Position numbers and translations under genes: made by a program
In this document: positions 41,945 through 55,043 of the stretch, piece after piece
Layout of the letters: each line of letters starts with the position of its first letter
Position numbering within the stretch: position 1 is the first letter of the stretch
Assembly: GCA_030848705.1 (NCBI GenBank)
Contig: JAUIZM010000018.1
Span: 62,001-126,000 of the forward strand
DNA from: Heracleum sosnowskyi
Lineage: Eukaryota; Streptophyta; Magnoliopsida; Apiales; Apiaceae
Length of the DNA: 64,000 bases
Reading direction: 5' to 3'
The notes under the pieces: model-generated
The model's database searches: none
What the model was told of the DNA's origin: nothing
What the model saw: only the letters and a program-made list of their open reading frames with translations

Positions 41945-44900
41945 TATAAGTCATAAGCTAGCTTATTAATGGTAATAGAAAATATTAAATAAAGAATAAA
42001 AATTAATATAATAAATTATAAAACTAGAAACTTAAATATTAATTGGAACATAGAAAAAATAAATAAATAATACAAATGGTGTTGATAAAGATAAATGGGA
42101 CATTACTAATTTTATTTTATTATTTATTAAAATAATATTAATAATAATGACAAATAGAAAAACTGACATGTTTTAATTAAAAAAAAAAGTAATTGGCCGT
42201 GATATTTTTAAAAATGTTTTAATTTTATTAAATGTATTTGTTAAAAAAATACGTTAGCATGTTAAAACAGATAAACTTTTTTAAATAATTAAAAGTAATA
42301 AAATAGGTTTTAAAATAAATAAGTAAGGTTGCACCTGATATTTTTGGAAAATAGAGATTTTAGTGAGAACAAATATAAAAGGTAATATGTTTTAATTTAA
42401 AGCTAATTGTTCGTGATATTTTTGGAAAATGGGTAGATTTTGTTAGAAAAAAAGTAAAGAAATACCTTGGCATGGGCTTTTTTAAATAATTTAAAGTATT
42501 AAAATAGGTTTTAAAATAAATAAATAAGGAGATTTTAGTTAGAGCAAATATAAAGGTAATATGTTTTAATTTAAATAATTGTCCGTGATATTTTTGGAAA
42601 CGGAATAGATATTATTAGAAAAAAATATTTCAATTGTAAAAGATAAATAATAAGGACAAATAGAAAAACTAACATTGTTTAATTAAAAAAAGTAACTGTC
42701 CGTGATATTTTTAGAAGTGTTTTAATTATATTAATTGTATTTGATAAAAAAACGTTGGCATTTTAGAATAGGTAAGTTTTTTTAAATAATTAAAATCATT
42801 AAAATAGGTTTTAAAATAAATAAATTAGGGTTGCACATGATATTTTTGGAAAATATAGATTTTAGTGAAAACAAATATAAAAGGTAATATATTTTAATTT
42901 AAAGGTCGTGATACTTTTGAAAAATATAGATTTTACTGATAATAAATATAAAAGATAATATGTTTTAGTTTAAAGGTAATTGTCCGTAATATTTTTCGAA
43001 AATGAGTAGATTTTGTTAGGAAAAACTGTTTTAATTTTAAAAGGTAATTAGTTAGTTACTATTCTTATATTATTAAATTAGTTTTTAATTATAATAAACT
43101 ACCGAAAACCAAAATTTTCAATGTTTCGTCTTTAATAATATAGTACTAGCCTATAACACTTGCGGGACATCAAAGACAATTAAAAATCAATACGATAAAT
43201 TATAAAATGATAAATTTAAATATTAATTGTAACATATAAAAAATAAATAAATAATACAAATGGGGTGAGGAAAATAAATAAGACATTATTAATATTATTT
43301 CTTAAAATAAAATTAATAATAAGGACAAATAAAAAATTTAACATGTTTTAATTAAAAAAAGTAACTTTCCGTGATATTTTCAGAAGTGTTTTAATTATAT
43401 TACTTGTATTTGTTAAAACAAATACGTTGACATATTAAAATAGGTAAGTTTTTTTAAATAATTAAAAGTATTAGCATTGATATTTTTGGAAAAAAGAGAT
43501 TTTAGTGAAAACAGATATAAATTGTAATATGTTAATTTAAAGGTAATTATTACCGTGATATTTTTGGGAAAAAAAGTAGATTTTTGTTACAAAATTTTTT
43601 TTTTACTGATAAAAGTCAATCAGCTAGTTACTATTTTTATATTATTTTATTATTTATTAAATAGAATAAATGACCGAAAACCAAAACTTTCAATGTTTCG
43701 GCTTTAATAATAATATAGTATAGATAGATTAAACACCAAACATGTTAGATATTTCTGATCAAATTGATGAGAACCGTTAGATAAAATATTAAAATTATTA
43801 TATAAAATATCTTTTCTATTTTTCCTAACAAAAACATCTCATTTTTCAAAAATATCGCAGACAGTTTCATTTAATAAAATTGTTAATAACTAACTCATTA
43901 CCATTTTTAGCCAAAGTGTATATTTTTTTTATATTTTCTAACTAAAATTTCTCCTAACTAAAATCTCAAATATATCACGGGCAATTACCTTTTTTAACTA
44001 AAACATATTAGTTTTTCTATTTTTCCTTAATAAAACCCCTCATTTTCCAAAAATATCACGGACAAACATTTAGTTATTTATTTTTAAACTTATTTTAATA
44101 TTATAAATATTTTTTAAAAGTTTACCTATTTTAACATGTCTGCTTATTTTTCTTAACAGATGCAATTACTAAAAATATTAAAATATAAATAATCAATTAG
44201 TTATTTATAACCAATTATATTTTCAGCTAAAACACATTATATATTTTTTCTAATAAAGTCCCTCTTTTTCTAAATATATCACGGGAAATTGCTTTTTACA
44301 ATTTACTTTTTCTATTTTTCTCACTAAAATTCATTTTTTTTCCAAAAATATCAGAGGAAACCCTTTACTTATTTATTTTAAAACGTACTTAAATACTTTA
44401 AATTATTAAATTTTAAAACCTCATTTTCCAAAAATATCACGGGCATTTACCTTTCTAAACTAAATATATGTTACATTTTTTATTTTTTCTTACTAAAACC
44501 CTTCATTTACAAAAATATAAAGGGCAAACCCATACTTATTTATTTTAAAATCTGTTTTAATGTTTTTAATTAATTAAAAGTATTTAGTTATTTTAACATG
44601 TCTACTTATTTTTTGCACAATTACAATTAATAGAATATTAAAAAAACAATAATAAAATAATAATTAACAATTCGTGAATCGCACGGTTTTAAGCTTGTAT
44701 TATTAAAGACGAAACATTAAAAGTTTTGATCGGTCCGTCGGTATTTGGTTGGATCTATCTATAATTTGGGTCGGGCCTATATATAACCAATTTATTTATA
44801 ACCAATTACTTTTTTCAGCTAAAATACATTACCTATTTTATTTATTTATTTTAACTAAAACAACTCATCTTCTAAAAATAAAATATGTAACATATATATA

Positions 44901-45340
44901 TAATGATAATATTATTACATATTTATAACTGATTATCTTTTTCAGCTAAAACACATTATATATTTTACATTTTCTAACTAAAACAACTCATGTTCTAAAC
45001 ATAACACATGCAAAATAAATATGTAATGGTAATATTGTTATATATAATTATTAATAAATAACCACTTACCATTTTCAGCTAAACACATAATCTTTTTTAT
45101 TTTTTTTAACTTAAACAACTAATTTTTTTAAAAGTAACACGAGCAACATATATATAGAAATGTAATATAATTTTCTATTTTCTAATTTAAACAACTAATT
45201 TTCTAAAAGTAACACGGGCAACATATATATATATATATAATATATAATTTTATATAATTATTAATAAGTAACTAACTGTCTTTTTAAGAACATTGTCTGT
45301 TTTATATTTTTTAATTAAAACAACTCATATTCGAATTAAA
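41945..45340. repeat. Helitron-derived repeat cluster, copy B
   Basis: Counterpart of 12592-15200 plus about 1 kb that, in copy A, lies left of the copia element. Repeat units of about 130-190 bases with the core CCGTGATATTTTTGGAAAA recur from 42200 to 43010 on the plus strand and reversed from about 43840 to 44530. Site 42953-42957 (AGATA) is the intact target of the copia element. Confidence 0.7.
43146..43724 (-). mobile_element. Short non-autonomous Helitron, copy B
   Basis: Same element as 12785-13396, with the same CTAG and TCTATACTATATT ends; 579 bases because of an internal 36-base deletion. Its presence in both copies shows insertion before the duplication. Confidence 0.55.
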
Positions 45341-45612
45341 AATAACATAGGCAAAATATAAAAATAACATGCATATTAATATTAAGTTTTTTCGTGCAGT
45401 TGATATTGATGTTTTCATACATTTTTTTGAACCGCACCAACCGCAAGAGCCCGCACAGCTAAAGTTGTGTCGAATGTGCATACTACATGTGAGATGTTGG
45501 CACTTAGCAGTTGGTAAACCAAAATGTAATTACCGTGTCGAATGAGCATAATGTGCCTGCTACGCGTGTCTCTCATTTAAAGCTCAGCACATGCATTTTC
45601 TGAATTATAGAT

Positions 45613-45720
45613 TCACCACTCCTATAGAGTAATAGAGGTTCGCACCTCTACTTCTGTTACTATAAATTCGCCACTCCTATAGAGTAATAGAGGTTCGCAC
45701 CTCTACTTCTGTTACTACAG
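45613..45720. repeat. Hairpin minisatellite, copy B (2 units)
   Basis: Two units of about 52 bases, each with CTCCTATAGAGTAATAG, the AGAGGTTCGCACCTCT hairpin and CTTCTGTTACTA. The repeated unit is longer than in copy A, where only the inner 32 bases are repeated three times. Confidence 0.75.
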
Positions 45721-47707
45721 TCTACAAGTTCTAAATATGATTTCTCAGCTCTCTAATAAAAAAAAATCTCTAAATGGTTAGGATGTAAATAAAGTGAGTT
45801 GAGCTGAATGCTTTCACCCTCAAATTCGATTAAAAATTCAACTCTAATTTTAAACTATAGTTGGAGAATTTGATTTAATATAAAAAAAATTATAAACCAT
45901 TTACAAAAATAATATTTTAAACCATTTACGATCCTAAATATAAGTATTTACGTAATGTAAGTGATAAGTAAATAATAATGTTGTGTGGCCGGTGATGAAA
46001 GCATAATTATATTTTGTTACTTGAAAGCAACCTATCCATTTTGACTAATCGGGGCTTCTTGTTCGTTGTTTGAAAATTGAAATTGGTGTAGACATATATA
46101 CAAATGTTTTTCTTTTCAAAATTACGTGCACCCACTTGGCCACCACTAGTTGGGCTTGGGGGTGTACTCATTTTCTTAAATCAATATATATATATAAAGG
46201 AGGATACGCGGGAGCTTAGGTGGCGCTCTAAGATTGTCTCAATCTATTTTTCTAATTTTTTAGAATTTTAAGTACTACTAAATAAAATAATATTTTTTAG
46301 CATATTAGAAGTAGAATATGTGATCGAGTTTATATAGAAGAAGAATTCGAATTTATAGCAAAATAGAAATCATATTTCATACAGATAACTAACACCAAAA
46401 TCTCTATATAAAAAATCGTAATCGTAAATCGTAAATAGTACTAATGGAACAAACAAATAATCATCTCAATATTTTTTGAAACATTTTTTTCATAGAATGA
46501 AGCTTCCATGTTCAATCTTTTTTAGATTTCAAATCTTATAAGTTTTTGCGCACCTTTTTTATTTCCATGGATTGTGTAATAACTATAACGAAGCCATCTT
46601 CATGTATTATTTAGTAACATCACGGATTCATGGAGATCAGTGTGCTTCTTAGGTGAGTAAATTTTTGTTATAATACTTAGAAGTTTGTATTAACCATAGA
46701 ACATAAAACCGCTTATATATACTTTAGCTCTCCGCCTTCTTTTTTGTTATTATAATTTGTATTTTTTACCTTTTTTTATGGGTTCTATTGTATTTGATCG
46801 TATAATGAAAAATTTGATAAACCTTAGAATTGTTGCAAGTATTTAAATATTGATTTTTTTTTACAATTTACTGTAAAATTATTATTCGTAAAAGTTTGTA
46901 ATTTTTATAAATTTAACAAATTTTACTTGATAATACCGTACACTTAATTTCATTTTACCATTGTATTCTAACTTGGAGTTTGCACGTTGCATAACATAAA
47001 TATCGGCAAGAGTATAAGTTTCTTTTTCTTTTGAAAGCAGCAAGAGAAGCAGTTACACTCTACAAATATTTGATTAAATCTTTTTTATATTAATTTAACA
47101 AGCCATGCTATTAGTTTTTGATAAGTTTTGTTTCGAGTCATTTTACCAGAAACATGAATTGATTTTTATATTATTTGGATCATGAATACGTAATATGTTT
47201 AGATTTGTGTGTTTGGATTTAATATGTATCTAATTTAATTTAATTTTTAGCGTCTCTAAAATTTGTCTCAATTCATTTTTCTATTTTTTTTGGATTTTAG
47301 AATTTTAATTACTACTAAATAAAAGAATATCTTTTAAAATAATACAAGTAGAATATATGTTCGAAATCAAACAGGAGAAGAGTTCGAATTTATAGGGTAG
47401 ACATATAAATAAAAGTTATATTTGAATTAGAATAGGTGCTCAAATTTATAAAGAAGAATAGTTCAAATTTATAATTACGACATAAAATTAAAAGTTCTAT
47501 CGGAAGTAGAATAAGTTTTCAAATTTATAGACCAGAGGAATTCGAATTTATAAGAAATATATATAATTAAAAAATTTATCGGAAGTAGAATAGATGTTTG
47601 TAAGACATAAACTAAAAGTTCTATAAACATAAAATAAAAGTTGGAATTTATATAAGTATTTTCTCGATAAGAGAGCGGCTCATTAAGAAAGGAGTGTGTT
47701 AACATAA

Positions 47708-47709
47708 AA

Positions 47710-47757
<48 letters not shown>
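47708..47757. repeat. TA microsatellite
   Basis: An uninterrupted TA run inside the first unit of the composite Helitron, directly against the foldback MITE, which probably inserted into TA repeats. Confidence 0.9.
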
Positions 47758-47759
<2 letters not shown>

Positions 47760-48141
47760 TTAATGATCAAGTGAGTCACTAAAGTGGGTTCAATGTATCA
47801 AGTTGGTCACTGAACTGAAAACGATATCAATAAGGTCATTAAAGTGGGTTACAGGTACATTTGATTAATTCTGCTAAATTTTTGTTAACGGTAAATGATG
47901 ATGTGTTTAGTATAATATGATGTGTTTAGTATAATCTGATGTGGCAAGCATCTGATAAAGTGTTCTGAATTCCTGCATCAGATTATACTAAACACATCAT
48001 CATTTACCTTTAACAAAAATTTAGCAAAATTAATCAAATGTACCCGTAACCCACTTTAATGACCTTATTGATACCGTTTTCAGTTCAGTGACCAACTTGA
48101 TACATTGAGCCCACTTTAGTGACTCACTTGATTATTAACCC
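47758..48141. mobile_element. MITE with long inverted repeats nested in the Helitron
   Basis: 384 bases with arms of about 165 bases starting GGTTAATGATCAAGTGAGTC, inverted at the right end with a few mismatches. It sits between TA-rich runs, so the exact target duplication cannot be read. Non-coding. Confidence 0.8.
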
Positions 48142-48257
48142 TATATATATATATAATTTAATATATTACATTTGAAATTTCATTCTTAACTAGGAAAGCG
48201 CGTTTCACGGAAAGACTGCATATTAAAGAGTAACAAGTAATTTTTATTGATAAATCA

Positions 48258-48262
48258 ATATA

Positions 48263-48324
<62 letters not shown>

Positions 48325-48325
48325 T
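48258..48325. repeat. TA/CA microsatellite at the second Helitron 5' end
   Basis: A TA run passing into a CA run directly after the second TCAATATATA start, an expanded form of the AT-rich stretch at the first 5' end (46185-46195). Confidence 0.9.
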
Positions 48326-49166
48326 AAAGATGATACGCAAGAGGTGAGGCGGCGCCTCTAAGATTGTCTCAATCAATTTTTCTGATTTTTTAGAATTTTT
48401 GAATTTTAAATAATAATAAGTGAAAAATATCCTTCAATCTATTAGAAGTAGAATATGTGTTCGAATTTTTTGAGGAGAAGAATTCGAATTCATAGGGAAA
48501 ACATATAAATAAAAAGTTTGATTTGAAGTAGAATAGATGTATGAATTTATAAAGAAGAATAATTTGAATTTATATGTAAGACATAGAATTAAAAGTTTTA
48601 TTTAAAGTAGAATATGTGTTCGAATTTATAGAGGAGAAGAGTTCGAATATATAAGAGATACTTGCAATCAAAAGTTCTATTGGATGTAGAATATGTGTTT
48701 GAATGTATAGAGAAGAAGAGTTCGATTTTATAGAGATTTTATACGTTAGACATATAATTAAAAGTTCTATCGAAAGTAGAATAAGTTTTCGAATTTATAA
48801 AGTAGAAGAATTCGAATTTATAAGAAATACATATTAAAAAAAATCTATTAAAAGTAGAATAGGTGTTTGTGAATTGTAAGACATGTATAATTAAAAATTT
48901 TATTGAAAGTAAAATAGGAGTGTGAATTTATATAAGTGTTTTTTCAACGAGAGAGCGATTCATTAGAAAAGAGTATGTAAATAAGAAAATTAATATATGA
49001 GAAAAAGTATTCCATATATAAAATTTGCAATTTCGATCTTAACAAGAAAAATGTGTTTAACGGGAGGACGGCTTATTAGGGAGAAATGAGTGATTGTTGT
49101 AATTTTATAGACAAAGTTTTTCTAAAAAATTATAATGCCGCCGCGAAGCGCGGCTTTATCAACTAG

Positions 49167-50549
49167 TTAGTTTATATAACTGCACCCATGCATGCTTTTT
49201 ATGCATGATTTTTAATAATTTATAGTTTTTTTTGGCATTTATACTACCTCACTTAACAAAATATTTTTTTTGTTAATGAAAAAAGTTCTAATTGGAATAA
49301 CAAATTATTATTGTTTCACTAGTATTTAATTGTAAATTTAAAATTATAAATTGTTCTTATCTTCTAATAAATTAAATTCTAAAAGATAAAATATTTTCAA
49401 AATATTTGGAAACCTAAATAAGAACAAGTAACCCTAATTTAGCAAAAAAAACGCGGCTTTGCAACGTTGCTATAATAAACCACAACCCTAACCCTAAATC
49501 TGCATGCCCCCTGAACCTAATGTGCATGCATTTTTCACCAACTTACTGCATTACTTCTCTAGTTTTACTATCCTAAATTACAATTTTCATTGATAAACCA
49601 CCCCACTCCACTTTGAAGCGTTCCACTTTCATCATGCTCCACTCTGCAGTGTTACAATACTAAATCCAACGGCTATGCATGGGTTGGCTACTAATAATCT
49701 AATATGCTATCCTCCTGTGGTTGCTGACCGTTTTCCTTCGTGTAATTCGTGTCGTGTTGTTGAAGGGTAAACATAAATCCGGCACTAAATCTCGTACTTT
49801 CGTTTTGTGTACTAAAAATGTAAACACAAACACTAAATTTTCGTGTCGTGTCGAAAATTGTCGGGTCTAATTATAAAGAGCGAAAAAAAAAAAACAAATT
49901 ATAGCAGACCTTCTTTCTCACTTGTTGCTTGCGAGCTGCGGTTTACTAGGAGTTCATTATCCGGAAAACTCCCTTTATATTATTCCAGAGTGGATCGAGG
50001 TACCAAGCTGCAAGTGTCAAGGAAGGGGCCTTTGGGCCTTTGCTACTTAAATGTGTCGTGCAACGAGCAGGAGTCCTACAGAGATCAAAGCCTTAATGAT
50101 TTCTTTATGGAGTTGAGGATAAACAGTTTCTAAGTTCATATGCAATATTATTAGTTGTGCGTTCCAAGTTAGAACATATTCCTTCGGGGCAGGTAAATTC
50201 GATCAATTAACATAAAATGGATGTCAAAGGTCTTGGACACAAAAATTTTTGACCATTTTTACTGACAAAATATGCATTTCTCTCATCTTGGTATCTAAAA
50301 AAAGAAAAGAAAACTCCCTAATACTGGGTTGGTGGAATGATTTCAATTGGCGGACAAAGATAACGCTTCTTTATTTTGTAGTGTCCGATTACTATCTTTC
50401 ACTCTGATCTCAAGTGTAAGTCAGCACCTTCTGTCGCCAGTGTTATGGATGCACTGTTGAGTTAATTGTTAGCATTTATAGAATAAAAATATTAATATGT
50501 ACCTGTATGCTAATACTCATTAAATCTTATTAAAATTCTTCATTACCAG
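49167..50549. other. Intergenic DNA without a recognised gene, copy B
   Basis: Counterpart of about 16010-17396. The telomere-like AACCCTAA boxes and MITE remnant are shared. The short ORF at 49843-50133 is frameshifted relative to copy A, arguing against a coding role. Confidence 0.5.
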
Positions 50550-51139
50550 ACTGCTTGAAACTTCTATTGGAGAAGAATAAAGATCTCATTAAGGTACCAG
50601 ATTCCTGCGGGTGAACGGTTTTCCATATGTTGGAGATTTAGTAGCTGCAGTCAAATCTTTGGGGTACGCACCAGAGAAGATATACAACAGAGCGCCTCTT
50701 CATGTTGCAGCATATAAAGGAAATATTGATGTCATGATAAAACTTGCAAATTTTTATCCCGATTGTTGGGAGATTGTAGATGGTAAAGGTCAAAATATCT
50801 TTCACATTGCGTTGGAGCAAGAACAATTGGAAGTTGTTAGATTTATTTTTGTCACGGGGTTCCAGAGCAGCGCAAACTTACTAATTAAAAGGGATAAGGA
50901 AGAAAATACGCCTCTTCACCTCATTGCTAAGTTGGGAACTGGCATCCCCGGACTGGGAAGCACTTGATAGGACTGTTGACCTCAGCCAGATAGACTGGGA
51001 AGTACTCAAGGACATCAATCTCACTCCTTAGATATTATCATACGTGGCGTACAAGAAACTAATACGCTGGGGATGCATCCTTCATAATCATTTCATGACT
51101 GCAAATCGCTTTCAACTAGTTGTGGAGGTTAAGCATTAA
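50550..51139 (+). pseudogene. Ankyrin-repeat protein pseudogene, copy B
   Basis: Same degenerate ankyrin repeats, in-frame TGA (50611-50613), frameshift and late TAG as copy A (17397-17986), with very few base changes. The shared lesions show inactivation before duplication. Confidence 0.8.
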
Positions 51140-51430
51140 AAAGCTCGAATTTGTGAGATGTTTCTTCTTACAATTTCACCCCAGGATAAGCTATCTGCCT
51201 TGCAAATTTCTTCTTAATATGACAATCTTATATTGTTTGATTAACCGCATGTTATGCTCAATATTTGGCATAACTAATATTTTTTAATAATTCTGTAATA
51301 ATCAAGTTCTTGATCGAAATTAACAACTCAATTGAATTACAACTTAAAATAAAAACTTAGTTCACTTCAAACTAATTCTAGCATAGGCAGGCGATTAGAA
51401 GATATATGTATCACCCTCCTTAGTTTCTCC

Positions 51431-51654
51431 TCACCCACTTTGAATTAGCCCCCATTCTCCGTTAGGTGCCGAAAAGTTAAACATCTGATCGCATCTAACT
51501 TTGGCGTATCCTGACTTGGCCCAGAAGGGTCCCCATGAATTTCTGATAATGAAATAATTTTCCTTCATATTCATGGCAACAACAACCACAACATGAAAAT
51601 CTTTGAAAGTGTCATCTGGTACTTCATAATATAAATACGGTTCTGCTTATTGAG
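51431..51654 (-). pseudogene. Papain-like cysteine protease remnant, copy B
   Basis: Minus-strand frame of about 70 residues with YFIIRNSWGPFWAKSGYAKV, containing the NSWG catalytic-Asn motif, then a C-terminal tail ending at a TGA (51433-51431). Upstream in frame a stop precedes the fragment, and the Cys and His catalytic regions are absent. More complete than copy A, which has lost about 60 bases. Confidence 0.65.
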
Positions 51655-54247
51655 CAGATTTCTCGTTAAAACTGAACTCCCAACTTTAACATATATTACG
51701 AATACTTATATACTAATCCATCCATCCAGTTTTCAAGCCTATTTGGTAATTTTTCCAATATATCCCTTTATTATATTAATGTTAAAAAAATGTTATTATT
51801 ACTAGGAATTGATTTCTTGACCTTCTACATTTGACAAACAATTTATATGATCACACATCCAATCGCTACACCACAACAATTTTTGATAACTACTTATAAC
51901 TCCCCAACTACATGTTCGAAGAACCCGCTTCCAATACTTTTCTTTATACCATTTTTAAAATTTATTCATGATAATAATATCACAATATTTGTCCATCTCC
52001 AATAATAAAAACTGTTATTATTATAATTATATTTTTTTTGAGATTATAAAATATATTTTTTCTATATTATTTAAATGAATACGGATTCACTTGGTACACG
52101 AAATGACACGGACTTATTTAGTATTAAATTTAGATTTTTGATGCATGTATAATAATGTTGTTCATTAAGTTATTTATAATATATATCTATGTTTGTCATA
52201 AACATGGTACACATACGGACGTGCATTTCACTTGTCACGTCTAATACCGGTCTCATCCATTCCCCGTTTAGGTTGGGAATTCAGAAAAATTTCGGGTTTA
52301 AAATGGGAAACGAGGAATATTATAAAAAAAAATCGGCAATTGGAATGGGGTCAAGGATTATGGTATTCTGGTCCCAATCTCGGATCCCCGTTCCCTCACT
52401 ATCAAATATAAGAAAAATAACTTCTTATAAATGTATGTTGACTAAATTATTAAAATTAAATATAACTTTTATGTTTTTTTAATTTATTTCACAAATTCAA
52501 TATCTTGATAGTTAAATATAAGTTAATTTTTAATGAATTTTTTTATAAAAATAATATGAATCAGTATTTATAATATAATATCTTTTTTGAAAATTATAAT
52601 ATACTAATAAATTTATAATATATATTACATATTATGATTTATCAAATTAATTTTATTACAAAATGTATTAGAGAATGTATATAATAGGATCATCCAACTT
52701 CTTGACAAATGACTTTACACAAAGAAACGTTTTTACAACTTTGACTACCGAAAAGAAGGTGTTTCTAAGTGTTCTTATCAACAAACAATAAATGTGATTT
52801 ATGAAATAAATCGAAAAATGCTTCAGAAATTATGAAATTTTGTCTAGTCTCTTGAAATGTATTTAGAGGGTGATGGTTAAAATTTCATCAAGAAATTCAA
52901 TTCCCATCTATGAATTTTAGGCGACCATTAAATCAATTACGTACCGATTTAAGGGGTCCGGGAAAAATGTCATCCAAAATTTACGAAACTAATACCAATT
53001 AAAATTAAAGAGACACTAATGAAAAATCTAAAGTTTCAAGTCAAAAAGATATGTGAAAGTATTATTTCGGATATTTCGAAAGTTAAAACAGTCTTCCGGA
53101 ACGATCGAAAAATTCATTTGTCTTAACCGACAACTTTGACAAATATTTTGACTTGACACATATTCAAACATAATATTACATGTAAGATAATGACTATTAA
53201 GTCCAAGATATAAATAAGTTTGAATTAAAATTGATTTTATCCGGAAAAATAAGGATTTACAGGTATTTTTGGAATAAAATCTGTTTTGGGCATATTGGCG
53301 TATAGCTTTTGGCAAGACATTTGAATATAAATATTTAAATAAATATATCAAATATATTTGAGTCTAAAACATTTAAGAACAAAATTCTTTAAAATAAATA
53401 GAATAGTTTTGACTCGTAAAAGCAGTGTTTGAAATATCTCGATTTTCGTGTATTTAGCCAATGCCTATTTTTCTTTGACAGAAAGTAACCTAGTATAAAA
53501 AAATATCATTAGCTTGATATTTCTATCTAAGTTAATGTCAAATAAAATATGTCGGAAAATATTTTGGTTTGGTTTGACCGGTTTGACTTGATTCCCGATA
53601 ATATCAAAAAGGAATCCTAAGGGAGGATTTACTATATGACTTAGTAACTTCCTAAATCTAATTTAATTTTCACTTTTATTTTGACAAAATTCAAAACCTA
53701 AAGAAAAAGGCTGATTCTCACATAACTTTTGTCACGCTTCCGTCTGTAATTGTCATTGTGATTATATAATTTATTTTTAATATTTATTTTAAGATTAATA
53801 GTCCGAAAAAAGTGCGGGCTGTTACAGTTATACTATTATTTTATAACTTATTGCCAAAGCTGATTACTATAATCTTTCAACAAGTTTCCCTTAATACGTT
53901 ACATTATTGTTTTGCTTTCTACGTTAATGCCAAATGTGATTACTATCGTCTTTCAATAAGTTCATGTAATTATGATAAACTCAAAAAAAATAAAATTGAA
54001 ATTAGAATTGTTTTAATTGAAATTTCGTTTTAATATTTATTTTAAGATTAATAGTCCGAAAAAGTGCGGGCTATTATTTCGATGTTAGGGTGCTCGCTGA
54101 TTGGGATTAAAATTTCGTTTTTAATGCAGACTTTAGAAGTAGTGAAAATTTAAATTAGAATTGTTGGCGAAACAATTAGAAAGTTAGTAAAGGAAGTGAT
54201 TGCTAAGCTATGTGTTTCACTGATAACATATTCTCGCAACATAAAAA
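51655..54247. other. Intergenic DNA without a recognised gene, copy B
   Basis: Counterpart of 18433-21029 with the same short repeats (53760-54080). No gene, RNA or complete transposon seen. Confidence 0.5.
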
Positions 54248-54319
54248 GGTCCTATGGTCTAGTGGTTAGGACATTGGACTCTGAATCCAGTAACCCGAGT
54301 TCAAGTCTCGGTAGGACCT
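54248..54319 (+). tRNA. tRNA-Gln (anticodon CTG), copy B
   Basis: Identical 72-base gene to copy A at 21030-21101, including A and B boxes, upstream CAAC and downstream T run. Both copies should be functional. Confidence 0.95.
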
Positions 54320-55043
54320 TCCTTTTTTACCATTTAAGCTTACATTCATCATATTCTAACATGGATAGCAGCTTACAGCAAAGATGACACTTCAGACAGG
54401 CAACTTTCTTTTTCGCCCTTCTTCCGTTCCAGCTAATGGAAATTCAGAACCTGACCAAGTAATGATCTTTGTCATTCTCCGACTTAGGATGTGCCAAAAA
54501 CAATGTATCCTGTCATCTTTTAGTATATTACATGGTTCAGGCGAAATTACTCAGAAGTACCGATGCCACCACTATGGCTGGACCAGATTCACATAGATTC
54601 TTCTTTCTTTGTTGGTGCAATGACATTCGCGTGACCAAGAACACCATATAAGACAGAAAAATATAGAAATCTTATAATGAAACAATTTTGTAAAGCGATG
54701 AACTACAATAGTGTGTAACCTGTTGTTTTCTTCTCCTCATAGACCAGGTAAAAGTACAACTGCAATTTACAATTTCATATAAGACCAGCAATATGATCAA
54801 CAAGAATAGTAGTATGTAACCACCACTGTCCACTCCACTAGCTCTATCTCAACCAAATCAGACAGGACTATGAATTTATATACCAAACTTATACCACAAT
54901 TACTTGAGACGGTCATCTGTGCATTTCAACATCCCAAGTGACACAAAAGTGGATTGCAACCCCGGATTTGGAAATATGTGCATGCAAGGGTCAGACAAGC
55001 AATATCTATATTGACAAAGAATCAAGAACTATTAACTTTTCAT

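Larger units (their letters stand above)
46181..49166 (+). mobile_element. Composite Helitron, copy B only
   Basis: Starts TCAATATATATATATAAAGG after host A; ends with the stem GCCGCGAAGCGCGGC, then TTTATCAA and CTAG before host T. Removing 46181-49166 restores the copy-A sequence (near 16010) exactly, with insertion between A and T and no target duplication, which defines a Helitron. A second 5' end of the same family begins at 48255, preceded by A and by a degraded 3'-like tail of a first unit (48161-48250). It therefore looks like two related units in tandem with only the last 3' hairpin kept. No Rep/helicase ORF. Confidence 0.9.
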
